64,000 bases of DNA from Gracilibacillus oryzae (GTDB taxonomy: Bacteria > Bacillota > Bacilli > Bacillales > Amphibacillaceae): the NCBI RefSeq assembly GCF_009498735.1, contig NZ_ML762429.1:87195-151194 (forward strand), written 5' to 3'. Both the position numbers and the translations under genes were made by a program. Numbering within the stretch: position 1 is the stretch's first letter; the number at the start of each line of letters is the position of its first letter. This document shows positions 36,375 to 45,674 of this stretch, one piece after another. The notes under the pieces were generated by a model. The model did no database searches. It was given only the letters and a program-made list of their open reading frames with translations, and was not told the DNA's origin.

Positions 36375-38063
36375 TTATTTATCAAAAGTATATTTAGTAC
36401 CCGCTCCATGGCCGATAACTGCTACACCGTCCGATTTTAGTTCCTTTATTAGACGTTGTACCTGTTTACTTGTCAGACCTGTCATTTGTCTAATTTCCTT
36501 GTTTGTTAAATCTCTCTCCTTGAGAATAGAAAGTACTCTTATCTTAATAGCTTCCTTGTCCAAGCGCTGTTGTCGTTCATATTTCATATCTTTTTCTAGT
36601 AAACCGTAGGAATAACGAGTTAAAGTGAAATATCTCCCTTTTCCCCTTCCAATGGGCTCGATGAGATTAAAATCGTTATTCATTCTACTTAACAATTCTC
36701 TAGCTTGTTCCATGCTTCTTTGCGCCACTATAGATGCTACCGTAGAATCTATTTGTTCATGCCTTAGCAGATACTGTAATATTAACAAGTGATCTACATC
36801 GAGTGTTTTACCTTCATTTGTTAAAGCATCTACAATTGTCTTGAAACCTTTCTTTAATGGAGATGCTGTAAAAGTTAATTCAATATTATTTCCGACTTCT
36901 CGATAAACAGGAGGTTCTTTTCCTTCTATCAATAAAGAACGGTAAATTCTTGACACTCCTAAATTAGATCTATTCACTAATTTAAGACGGTCTAATAGAT
37001 CCATTAAATGATCATTCCTTGCTACTGGTGGATGGTGAAGAATATTTTTTTCAGTAATGCCTCCAATAAATTGACCCGGGTTAGTGAGTATTAGCTTATC
37101 TTTATATTGTTTAAGCATCACTGTGCCTGGTATCCTAAAATCTCGATGTCCAAATGCATTTAACAAAGCTTCCCTTAAAGCTATTGTAGGATAAGTGCTA
37201 AACTCTGGATGCACCAAACCTGATTCTATTGTTACCACTGTATTATCAACAGAAATATACCTTTCAAGTTCGTATAGGGCAACTGGAATTGACTGTGTGC
37301 CATCATCCCTTAGGGTATAATCTGTATCACTCATCATTTTTCGATATGACCATTTGTGCTGAGGTATAATTCTTGAAAGAGCGTCTGGTTTCCCAACTAA
37401 AAGTAAAGCTCCTTTTGTAAGAAAGTCGTCCCTTAGTGCTCCTATTGATTCGAGCAAATCTTTATCACTTAAAGTCAATAATGTTTGATCAACTCTTTCT
37501 TTTGACATTATTTCTCTTATACGTTCCATTGCTGAAGGAGAGAATAATTCTTTCCAATCTTCATAAATAATCTCTGATGTGTAATCCATTTCAGTAGATG
37601 CGCCAACCATTTGTCTCCTAAGCGTACCAGTAAACGGGATACATTCCTTCCCTTGTCTTATGGTTGCTGCTCCATCCGTTGTCGTATATGGTGGCATTCC
37701 AGGGTAAACATTCATCAATAATAAGCGCTTTGTTCCTTCTGGTACAGTGATTTCCTCAAATACTGGTGTTAGGTGTGGGTCGGTTTTTTCATAAATGCTT
37801 TTCTGAAGTAAAGTTGTATCAATTTCTTGCGGAACACCTAATATTGCATCAGACCTTCCCTTTACTTTATCTGCTACACCAAACACAATACTTCCGCCAC
37901 CACCGTTTGCCATGCATACAGCCATTTTCAACATCAATTTAACATTGTCATCTAAACTTCTTTTATTCCATTGTTTAAAGTCTAATGTTTGTGATTCAAG
38001 GTCATCAGCGATGTTTGATTCGAGCTTGTCTAATAATTGGTACACGTCTTGCTTGGATATCAT
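36375..38063 (-). CDS. AlbA_2 / HATPase-like / wHTH protein, sixth operon gene
   Basis: A protein of about 562 residues. Residues 10-130 form a Schlafen AlbA_2 domain (ESQTLDFKQWN, MANGGGGSIVFGVAD). The middle is a HATPase_c_4-like part (YPTIALREALLNAFGHRDF, TNPGQFIGGI, NLGVSRIYR). The C-terminus holds winged helices ending TNKEIRQMTGLTSKQVQRLI. Such proteins are annotated as ATP-binding regulators and are common in defence islands. I start at 38063, as GGGGAGGTG lies 7 bases upstream; the ATG seven codons earlier overlaps that site. It lies about 70 bases after the reverse transcriptase gene and is probably the autoregulator of the operon (inference). Confidence 0.85.
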   Translation of the reverse strand: MISKQDVYQLLDKLESNIADDLESQTLDFKQWNKRSLDDNVKLMLKMAVCMANGGGGSIVFGVADKVKGRSDAILGVPQEIDTTLLQKSIYEKTDPHLTPVFEEITVPEGTKRLLLMNVYPGMPPYTTTDGAATIRQGKECIPFTGTLRRQMVGASTEMDYTSEIIYEDWKELFSPSAMERIREIMSKERVDQTLLTLSDKDLLESIGALRDDFLTKGALLLVGKPDALSRIIPQHKWSYRKMMSDTDYTLRDDGTQSIPVALYELERYISVDNTVVTIESGLVHPEFSTYPTIALREALLNAFGHRDFRIPGTVMLKQYKDKLILTNPGQFIGGITEKNILHHPPVARNDHLMDLLDRLKLVNRSNLGVSRIYRSLLIEGKEPPVYREVGNNIELTFTASPLKKGFKTIVDALTNEGKTLDVDHLLILQYLLRHEQIDSTVASIVAQRSMEQARELLSRMNNDFNLIEPIGRGKGRYFTLTRYSYGLLEKDMKYERQQRLDKEAIKIRVLSILKERDLTNKEIRQMTGLTSKQVQRLIKELKSDGVAVIGHGAGTKYTFDK

Positions 38064-38131
38064 CTTTTCACACCTCCCCGGCATTTTTAGCCTGTTATAT
38101 AATTATTTACCACTCTACACACATACTTCCT

Positions 38132-40021
38132 TTATTCATTAACAACCTCTCCCAAAAAGCCTTGTTCCAATAAAAATTCTAATTCATCGATAATGGTTTC
38201 TATTTCCTCTATATTTAATGTTTCATCATCCATTACCTCAGCACTTGAATGATTAATTGGGTTGTGATTTCTTAAGTCGTGGGCTTTTTTTATTAAATCA
38301 TCAATATCAGTAATCTCCTGATTGAATTCAATTCTTTTAAAACCCTTTTTTATTGGGCCTTCTTTATAATACATTCTGTAATTAGGCTTACCTTTTCCAG
38401 CTCGTTCGATACCTTTGAAGCACATCAAATGGGCAGTAACTCTATCAAAATATGATTTATAATATGAAAACGCCTCTAAGGTATCGTTACTATTCTTGTA
38501 ATGTTGGTACATAAAATATATATACCAGACTTTTGAGTCATTATTAAAATCATAGTCATCCTCAAATATTAGGTTTACGTAACTGTTGTTGTCTTCATCA
38601 AGCAGAGATTTTACAAAAGAGCCCATACAGTACAAATTGATGTATTTATAGATATTAGGTTCATATTCAGTGAGTTTATCTAGTAGATCTTGATGACGAA
38701 AATTCCTTAATATCAGGTAATTAATAATCATTGCAATATCAAATGAATCCAAACTTCTATTACGAAATATTTCGTTCAGGAAGTGCTTTATCAGTTCCTC
38801 ATCACATGTGTTTAATATCATATAAATCAAATTCTTTGTATCGTACTTAATTATCTTGTAATCACGTCTTAACAACCTTTTTAATTTACTAATGAGTTCT
38901 GCATCATTAAATATACCTTTTCTATAGTAAATTAAGTATCGAAATACCTCATCAGATGAATACTGTACATCAGGTATGGTAAAAACTTCATCTTTTATTT
39001 CTCTGTAGCGGTCGTGGTTATGCAATCTTACTCTGGCAATTTCATACAACTCATCTACAAATACTTTAATGCTATTCTCGTCAAACATACTTGGTATATC
39101 TATATCTTGCTCATTAACATAATGATCATATAAGGCGACACTTAGTTCCTCACTTATATCATTAGAAAATCCATAGTTACTTTTCTGCTCATTTAAGTTC
39201 AGATTAACTTCTCTATAATTATGAATAACGAAGTTTTTTATAATTGAAATAACTTCATTTAACAGGTCATCACTTGTATTAAAGAAGATATATAGATCAT
39301 CTACATATCTTATAATTTGGAAATCTTCAATTTCATGTAGATCACTTAAAAATGCTTCTAGTTTACTATCAAACAGATCTAAGTAAACATATGTTGCCAA
39401 AAATGATAGTGAACAAGATTTTTCTATAGTAGGATACTTTCCGCTTCCAATTGATTGCAGTAATCTTTTATAGATCAAAGCAGTTCTTGAATCTATAATG
39501 GTGGACTTTCTATTTATTTGGTCAAATAAAATGTTAATATCTAGACTATCAAAGAAATTGGTAATATCAAACTTATAATAATACTGGTATCGTTGAGAGC
39601 ATTCATTAACATCAGCATAATAATGCTCATAGCTTTTTTGATAATGAAAATCTAGATCATGTATATTTCCTGCATAGTAACACCTTGTTAAAGTCGAATC
39701 TTTAATGTACGTCTTACATACATGGTATCCTATACATTCCAAATAGATATAAACTATTGGAGATACCAACTTAGAATTTCTAAATGAGCTATTATTCTTT
39801 TGAATATAGTGACGTGGAAAGTCAAAAACTAGTTTATTCTTAAAAAGAGCGCCATTATTAATAAACTTATAAAAGAACTCTTCACTTCTTATTACTTCCT
39901 TTTCATCATCAGTTAAAATAGAAAAAGGATACAATTGCAGATATTTGTTTAGAGATTGCTTATTTTGTTTAAAAATCCCTTCACAGACATTATTCCAGGT
40001 ATCGTATTTCATGTTAATCAT
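38132..40021 (-). CDS. AbiA-like reverse transcriptase with C-terminal HEPN motif
   Basis: A 629-residue protein. Motif A is KFDITNFFDS (Asp152), motif B is SCSLSFLATYVYLDLFD (203-218), and motif C is RYVDDLYIF with the catalytic YVDD at 239-242. A long helical region follows. A HEPN-type RNase motif RNHNPINH (R584 to H591) sits close to the end. Length and order match lactococcal AbiA, an abortive-infection RT of about 628 residues, though identity cannot be measured here. GGGGGAT lies 9 bases before the ATG. It lies downstream of the RES gene in the six-gene operon. Confidence 0.82.
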   Translation of the reverse strand: MINMKYDTWNNVCEGIFKQNKQSLNKYLQLYPFSILTDDEKEVIRSEEFFYKFINNGALFKNKLVFDFPRHYIQKNNSSFRNSKLVSPIVYIYLECIGYHVCKTYIKDSTLTRCYYAGNIHDLDFHYQKSYEHYYADVNECSQRYQYYYKFDITNFFDSLDINILFDQINRKSTIIDSRTALIYKRLLQSIGSGKYPTIEKSCSLSFLATYVYLDLFDSKLEAFLSDLHEIEDFQIIRYVDDLYIFFNTSDDLLNEVISIIKNFVIHNYREVNLNLNEQKSNYGFSNDISEELSVALYDHYVNEQDIDIPSMFDENSIKVFVDELYEIARVRLHNHDRYREIKDEVFTIPDVQYSSDEVFRYLIYYRKGIFNDAELISKLKRLLRRDYKIIKYDTKNLIYMILNTCDEELIKHFLNEIFRNRSLDSFDIAMIINYLILRNFRHQDLLDKLTEYEPNIYKYINLYCMGSFVKSLLDEDNNSYVNLIFEDDYDFNNDSKVWYIYFMYQHYKNSNDTLEAFSYYKSYFDRVTAHLMCFKGIERAGKGKPNYRMYYKEGPIKKGFKRIEFNQEITDIDDLIKKAHDLRNHNPINHSSAEVMDDETLNIEEIETIIDELEFLLEQGFLGEVVNE

Positions 40022-40082
40022 ATAATTTTAATCCCCCAATACATCTTGAAGAAGAAGACAAAATAGGAATGTTTATAATAAA

Positions 40083-41417
40083 TCAGTTCTGATAAAATAT
40101 ATATGGCTGTTCAAATGTAACAATCGTTTGTTCAAGCTTTAATTTATCAGGTTCGAAAAGGACTAAATTTTCACCTTCCCCTTTTACACTACTGAAAAGT
40201 ATACCATCAAAATCATATAATCTGGCACAGTCAGCTATAAATCTAGGAACCAAATACTCAGGCTTTACATACTCATTTTTAGTTTCTCGACTTACAATAC
40301 CTTCATACACCAACATATAATGTAGCATAATAAAATTCATACCCTTGTCCTCTGTATAAAAGTTAACCTTTCTTAAATCCAGAACATATATTAGCTGGTT
40401 TACGTCAATTCTAATCATACTGCATGACCTATGCCATAAGGGAATCACCTCACTAAATGCTGTCATTTCATTACTGGATAGGTAAAGAAAACTTTGTCCA
40501 AAATGATTGTATCTACCTTCATAAATCGCAACTTTTTCTGCTGTTGGATGCCACATACCACCTTCATCATAGGGTATGTACTCTTTCAATTTTCTTGCCC
40601 GATAAAAAGAAGCGTTTGTAATTTCATGTTTCCCTAAACCATTTATATTTTCTAGGATATGTCTACCAAATTCGGTATTTAAAGCAAGCATTGGATATTC
40701 TTTTAAATAATTATAAAATTGGTCTATCTGTCTTTTTAACCCATTCAAAATCCCATTATACCAGGTATTAAATTCGTCATATCCTATTACATTGAATAGA
40801 AGTTTATTTAGCATAATTACTATTTTCGAATCAGAATACCCTTTCATGTTTAAATTTGGTAAAGCAAATTTAGCAGATAGGATAAAGTTATAAGGTTGTT
40901 TAAAAAATTGTAAATCATCATCCACATGTTCCCGTATGGAATAATCGTAAAAGGTGTGATGATCTAAATCTAAGTCAACAAATTCATTTGTCCAGTTATA
41001 ATTTCTAATATCTGGAGTATTATTGTTTTCACCTTTAACCCTAAATACTATATAATCAAAGACTGATATCGGAGATATTTGTATATAAAGCTCTTCAATC
41101 CTTAACTTCCAATAGTCCATTAAAAGGTAATTCCCTGACACTTCAAATTTTCCAATTGGACTATTCCCACCCCTCCACCACCATATATACTCCATTTTAT
41201 CCTTTTCCAAATTAAACTTTTTCTCCAACTTTGAGAGTATTTCGAAGATTTCTTTTTCATCAGTTATTAATTTTGAAAGAGGCTCATTTCCAAATATTTC
41301 TCTAATTATTTCACTAAAAAGTCTTCTTGTATCTAATCTATAATTTTTATCATCACTAATAAAGATTTTTAAGCACCCCTTTTTTTCATCCTCAGGAAGA
41401 GTCTTAAGTAGCTTCAA
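40083..41417 (-). CDS. RES-domain protein with novel N-terminal region
   Basis: A 444-residue protein. Residues 271-440 form a RES domain (FYRARKLKEY, GRYNHFGQSFLYLSSNEMTA with the Tyr and Glu expected in the active site, DFDGILFSSVKGEGENLVLF). RES toxins degrade NAD by phosphorolysis. The first 260 residues are unrecognised, with a Trp-rich patch (YIWWWRGG). The start is TTG at 41417, 7 bases after the helicase stop, in a T7 run with no visible ribosome site; a stop lies just upstream in this frame, so no better start exists. Weak, coupled translation would suit a toxic protein. Confidence 0.8.
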   Translation of the reverse strand: MKLLKTLPEDEKKGCLKIFISDDKNYRLDTRRLFSEIIREIFGNEPLSKLITDEKEIFEILSKLEKKFNLEKDKMEYIWWWRGGNSPIGKFEVSGNYLLMDYWKLRIEELYIQISPISVFDYIVFRVKGENNNTPDIRNYNWTNEFVDLDLDHHTFYDYSIREHVDDDLQFFKQPYNFILSAKFALPNLNMKGYSDSKIVIMLNKLLFNVIGYDEFNTWYNGILNGLKRQIDQFYNYLKEYPMLALNTEFGRHILENINGLGKHEITNASFYRARKLKEYIPYDEGGMWHPTAEKVAIYEGRYNHFGQSFLYLSSNEMTAFSEVIPLWHRSCSMIRIDVNQLIYVLDLRKVNFYTEDKGMNFIMLHYMLVYEGIVSRETKNEYVKPEYLVPRFIADCARLYDFDGILFSSVKGEGENLVLFEPDKLKLEQTIVTFEQPYIFYQN

Positions 41418-41424
41418 AAAAATA

Positions 41425-44400
41425 TTATATTAATTCGTCTTTAATTTTTCTTTCTTCGACTACCCTTCCATCTTTAACAACATAAATATACACTTGGTTC
41501 AAGATCTCGTGAATATCTTCTAAATAACCATCTGATGGAAAATAATCTTCACTGTCCGTTAAAATAATAACTCGTTCTTCACCATTAAATCGTTCACTAT
41601 AAAAGTCCACCAACGCAAAAGGGGCATAAGCTTTCACATTTCGTCGGCCATTCGCTTTCTCATACTCTTCAATAATTTCCTGATAATCTGTAGAAATTAC
41701 CCTGTTATTTTTGCCATTCGGTGTTACTTCTAATTGTACAATCTGTTTTGGTGGGATCATTCCAATATTAGCTTGTCTTTCAATCAAACTAAGACGGTCT
41801 TCCTTCTTATTTTCAATATCAATTAATCTGGCATTCATCTGATTGATCAATGCACTGTTTTTATTATCAATATTGTCTCTTTGATATTCCTCAAGTTTCT
41901 GAAGTGTCTCATCGTATTGCACTCGGTACGTTCTATCTAAGAATGATTTCATTTTGTTTAATTGTTTCTCTCGTTTGTCCTTCACTTCATTCCTGCTTTT
42001 AATTGCTTTTTTAAGTGCTTCTGATTTTAATGTCGTATCTTTATCTGTGTTTAAATTAATACCTTCACCGGTAAGCTTGCTTTGGAACAACCAATAAGGG
42101 TCAATTTCAATGGTTTGTCCATTTTCTCGTTTTGCTAGAAAAATAAGTTCGCTTTTTAGCATTTCACCAGTACCATCATTGATTCCTATTAGGTAACATT
42201 CAATACTTAATGGTTCTGAAACTGGATAAGCGGCCATATATCGACCTAATGCGTACTTATCTAGCTCTTTCTTTGTTAAATTCAGCCCTAATTTAAGTAT
42301 AGGAGAATCAATATCGATTTGTGGTGTGTATCCATTTGCATATTCTTGGTATCCTGTAAAACGTATTGATTCAGTAAAATCAAGCTGGATATTTTCTTTT
42401 AATGCAATATCCCTGATAAACTTCGGAAACCGCTCAATTCGTTTGACAAAGCCATCATTTGAATCATAAACTCGTACTTTTCTCATTTTAAAGACATGAT
42501 CTACAAAGTTTGCATATCCTCTTTTCGGTAAACGATGGACAGCAATATCGTTCTGTTCTCTTTTTAAGTGAGGTAAATCAATAGTGTCTTCATCTAATTT
42601 TTCATCGTGTACAAGTTTTAACAGATTTTCATGTTCCTCTGATAATGATTTTTCCATATTAATGATGATCTCATCTAATTTCTCACGATTAATAATAGCT
42701 TCTTGCATTAAATTGGCTAAACTATCATACTGATCTTCCAGTACTTCACCAATAAAGTCATATACTGAATCAGAACCTAAATCAGCTCTCATCCGTTCCA
42801 TCTTCTCAATCAAACGAATCATTACATTACCTTCTCTAGTATTTTCAGCTACCAAATTAAAAGCAAAGACTTCATTTTTTTGACCGATACGATGGATACG
42901 ACCCATCCGTTGTTCTAATCTATTCGGATTCCATGGAATATCGTAGTTGATCATTTGATTACAAAATTGGAGGTTAATAGACTCTCCACCTGCATCTGTA
43001 GCCAGCATAATCTGTGATTCATTCCTGAATTTCTCTACTTGTTTTCTCCTTTCGTCCATGGTAAATTCACCAATAATTTTTGCAACAGAAGGTACACGTT
43101 CAAGCAATTTTTTCTCCAAGTATTTCAGAGTATCTTTTGATTCTGTAAATATTAAAATCTTTTCATCTTCATTTAACAAACCGTTGATGCCAAACAAAGT
43201 TTCCTCAAGTTCTTTATATTTTCGTTCAACAAAATTTTGTCGAATATAGGTAGTTTGGTTAATTAATTTTTCAAGCTCACTAATTTCAACATTAATTTCT
43301 TCTGGATCTATATCATCGATTGAATAGAGTAGTTTGGTCTCTATCTCTTCTACCGTTTCCGAGGATTCCTCATTGTAGTCAGTGATATCCACCTTCTTTA
43401 ATTTAGCAAGATAACTTTTTCTTTCTTTCAATGTTCGTTCCAGTAGTTTTTCCAACCTATTCTTCCTTCGTTTAAGTGAAATATGAATAGCTTCAATAGA
43501 CGAACTCAATCTACGTTGTAATAGCATCATTGCAAAGGCTGTACTGTTACTACCTTTATTAACAGCTCGGTTAAAGTGTTCTCTGACATAGTCTGTTACT
43601 TGGTTATATAAATCTAATTCCTCATTGGATAACTGATATTTTATTTTTTTAGTTGTTCTTTTTGGGAATATAGGTGTTCCATCAAAATTAGTCATACTTT
43701 CTTTTAAACGTCGAATTATGAATGGATTACTCTTTTCTCGTAAGCTTTCATTTGCAGAAATCGAGGAAAAGATATCATCATCCAAAAGCTTCATTAGATG
43801 ACGAAAGTTTTCCATATCACCTTTATGTGGGGTTGCTGTTAGTAATACAGAATGCTCCGTTTTTTTTAGAAGTAATTCCCCTAATTGATACAATCTCGTT
43901 CTTCGGGTTTTCTTCTTCAGAACACCATACGTATACGCCGCCATTTTATGTGCTTCATCTACAATAACTAAATCAATGTCTGCTTCATTTATTAAACTTT
44001 TTATATCATCTCTGGATGCCCAATACATAGAAGCTAGGCATTGGTCATTCACTAAAAAAGGATTTTTATTTCCATATTCCCGCACTACATTACGATTAAT
44101 AATATGAAATGATTCATTAAATTTTTCTTCTAACTCTTCTTGCCATTGTTTTAATACTAAAGGTGGAACGAGAATCAAAATACGATCAACACTTTGTCTA
44201 GCTTTAAGTTCTTTTATTAACATTCCAGACATGATTGTTTTTCCCGCACCCGGATCATCGGCGAGTAAGTAGCGTACTTTTGGCGATTGCAACATTCTGC
44301 TATATACAGCTTCTATTTGGTGTGGTAATGGAATTAAATTATTTCCACCCAATGCCCTGGAATGTTTATAACGATGTTCATTTACCAATTCATAGTATTG

Positions 44401-44601
44401 TAAGAAATGTTGAATGTCCTCTGGTGATATATTCTTATATTCGTGTTCCTGATTTAACCCATCCAACGAGTGGATCTCATCTTCTTCCAACATCAGTTCA
44501 TAAAACTTACTCGTATCACGCCCAATAGCTTCAACAATATAAAATCGATCATCTATTTGCTCACATTTCTTTGAAACATTGGGACGGTTCCTTCGTTTCA
44601 T
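41425..44601 (-). CDS. SNF2-family helicase (DISARM DrmD/RapA-like)
   Basis: A 1058-residue superfamily-2 ATPase. Walker A is DDPGAGKT (115-122), DEAH is at 215-218, motif III is LLTATPHKGD, and an inserted coiled-coil region spans about 375-460. A helicase C domain has NYDIPWNPNRLEQRMGRIHR with IGQ. About 450 further residues contain heptad-like charged helices (about 880-960). It resembles DrmD and stand-alone SNF2 proteins of defence islands, but drmA/B/C are absent. There is no clear ribosome site before the ATG. The gene follows the GNAT gene by 49 bases. Confidence 0.88.
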   Translation of the reverse strand: MKRRNRPNVSKKCEQIDDRFYIVEAIGRDTSKFYELMLEEDEIHSLDGLNQEHEYKNISPEDIQHFLQYYELVNEHRYKHSRALGGNNLIPLPHQIEAVYSRMLQSPKVRYLLADDPGAGKTIMSGMLIKELKARQSVDRILILVPPLVLKQWQEELEEKFNESFHIINRNVVREYGNKNPFLVNDQCLASMYWASRDDIKSLINEADIDLVIVDEAHKMAAYTYGVLKKKTRRTRLYQLGELLLKKTEHSVLLTATPHKGDMENFRHLMKLLDDDIFSSISANESLREKSNPFIIRRLKESMTNFDGTPIFPKRTTKKIKYQLSNEELDLYNQVTDYVREHFNRAVNKGSNSTAFAMMLLQRRLSSSIEAIHISLKRRKNRLEKLLERTLKERKSYLAKLKKVDITDYNEESSETVEEIETKLLYSIDDIDPEEINVEISELEKLINQTTYIRQNFVERKYKELEETLFGINGLLNEDEKILIFTESKDTLKYLEKKLLERVPSVAKIIGEFTMDERRKQVEKFRNESQIMLATDAGGESINLQFCNQMINYDIPWNPNRLEQRMGRIHRIGQKNEVFAFNLVAENTREGNVMIRLIEKMERMRADLGSDSVYDFIGEVLEDQYDSLANLMQEAIINREKLDEIIINMEKSLSEEHENLLKLVHDEKLDEDTIDLPHLKREQNDIAVHRLPKRGYANFVDHVFKMRKVRVYDSNDGFVKRIERFPKFIRDIALKENIQLDFTESIRFTGYQEYANGYTPQIDIDSPILKLGLNLTKKELDKYALGRYMAAYPVSEPLSIECYLIGINDGTGEMLKSELIFLAKRENGQTIEIDPYWLFQSKLTGEGINLNTDKDTTLKSEALKKAIKSRNEVKDKREKQLNKMKSFLDRTYRVQYDETLQKLEEYQRDNIDNKNSALINQMNARLIDIENKKEDRLSLIERQANIGMIPPKQIVQLEVTPNGKNNRVISTDYQEIIEEYEKANGRRNVKAYAPFALVDFYSERFNGEERVIILTDSEDYFPSDGYLEDIHEILNQVYIYVVKDGRVVEERKIKDELI

Positions 44602-44650
44602 TAAGGTAATTCATACTAAATACTAGATTTCAAAAATGCCATACAGTTTA

Positions 44651-45601
44651 TTATAAATACATAATCATTACCGATCCCTCCATATCACTCCCTTTATCTA
44701 ATTCTTTGAATCCTAGAGATCCGTAAAAGCGAATCAGTTTTTCTATATTCTCTTTCCTTTTATTATCAACGCTTTCAGTAATAGGTGGGGCTGCCCGTAA
44801 AATTACATACTCTACTCCTAAAATGGACCAATATGACATCAATTTATCCATTGCTTCCCTACCTATACCTTTCTGCTGAAATTGTTCTTCAATACTTAAT
44901 GAATGGAAAATAATACATTTACCATACAACAATTCTTCGTCTACTACATCTTTTAAGGAACCAATTAATATACATTCTTCACTTGAATAATGATCTGCTG
45001 CATCTATTACACCCCACCAACTCTCATAAATACCAAGGTTGTACATAGAAAACAGAGCACGACCTACATTTTCATGTGAATCGGTATACACCGAGTAGTT
45101 ATCTATTGTTGAAGAGTATTGTATTACGCCTGTCTCTTCATCTAAACTGGAGGAGTAAGTTATATCAATATAATGAATATTTTCTTCCGGTTCAACTGCA
45201 CTATAGTCACTAACATTATTCGCTACTATCTTTGCTATGTTTTCAATAACAAGCTGTTTTTCAGTATTAAACTTTGTTAAATCTGCATTATCCCAATTTC
45301 CACCAAACATTTTATAAAAAGCAAGCATGTTATCTAGTAAAAACCACTCTTCCCTTTGAATAGTGAGAATAAGACCTGTTAATTGATTGATCATATATTT
45401 GTTTATCGTCTTCATATCGGCATCTGTCAATTGACCATTGCTATGTATGTCTTCCACAGGCCCATTTCTATATATAAAATGTGCAATTGCTTTAGCCCAT
45501 TCTCCTGCTAGTGTAGGATCCTTCATTTTATGTAAGGACTTATCATTTAACTTTTTATCTTTTAGAAAAGCTTTTGCGAGTTCCTGGGATTTTTCTTCCA
45601 T
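44651..45601 (-). CDS. Protein with C-terminal GNAT acetyltransferase domain
   Basis: A 316-residue protein. The last 95 residues or so fit a GNAT fold: SLSIEEQFQQKGIGREAM carries the acetyl-CoA motif (Q242-K-G-I-G), followed by VEYVILRAAPP and FYGSLGFKELD. The first 150 residues are helical and unrecognised, the middle acidic. It may modify a component of the system or a host target such as aminoacyl-tRNA; neither is shown. It lies between the DUF2075 helicase gene and the SNF2 gene in the same direction. Confidence 0.7.
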   Translation of the reverse strand: MEEKSQELAKAFLKDKKLNDKSLHKMKDPTLAGEWAKAIAHFIYRNGPVEDIHSNGQLTDADMKTINKYMINQLTGLILTIQREEWFLLDNMLAFYKMFGGNWDNADLTKFNTEKQLVIENIAKIVANNVSDYSAVEPEENIHYIDITYSSSLDEETGVIQYSSTIDNYSVYTDSHENVGRALFSMYNLGIYESWWGVIDAADHYSSEECILIGSLKDVVDEELLYGKCIIFHSLSIEEQFQQKGIGREAMDKLMSYWSILGVEYVILRAAPPITESVDNKRKENIEKLIRFYGSLGFKELDKGSDMEGSVMIMYL

Positions 45602-45674
45602 TTTTCTTCCCCCCTTATTTGTTCATGAAAAATACAACTCACTAAATTTCAGTTGCATGAGAAGAAGCTAAAAA

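Noticed and set aside
41425-44601. Complete DISARM system
   Set aside because: The SNF2 helicase resembles DrmD, but drmA, drmB, drmC and a methyltransferase are all missing.
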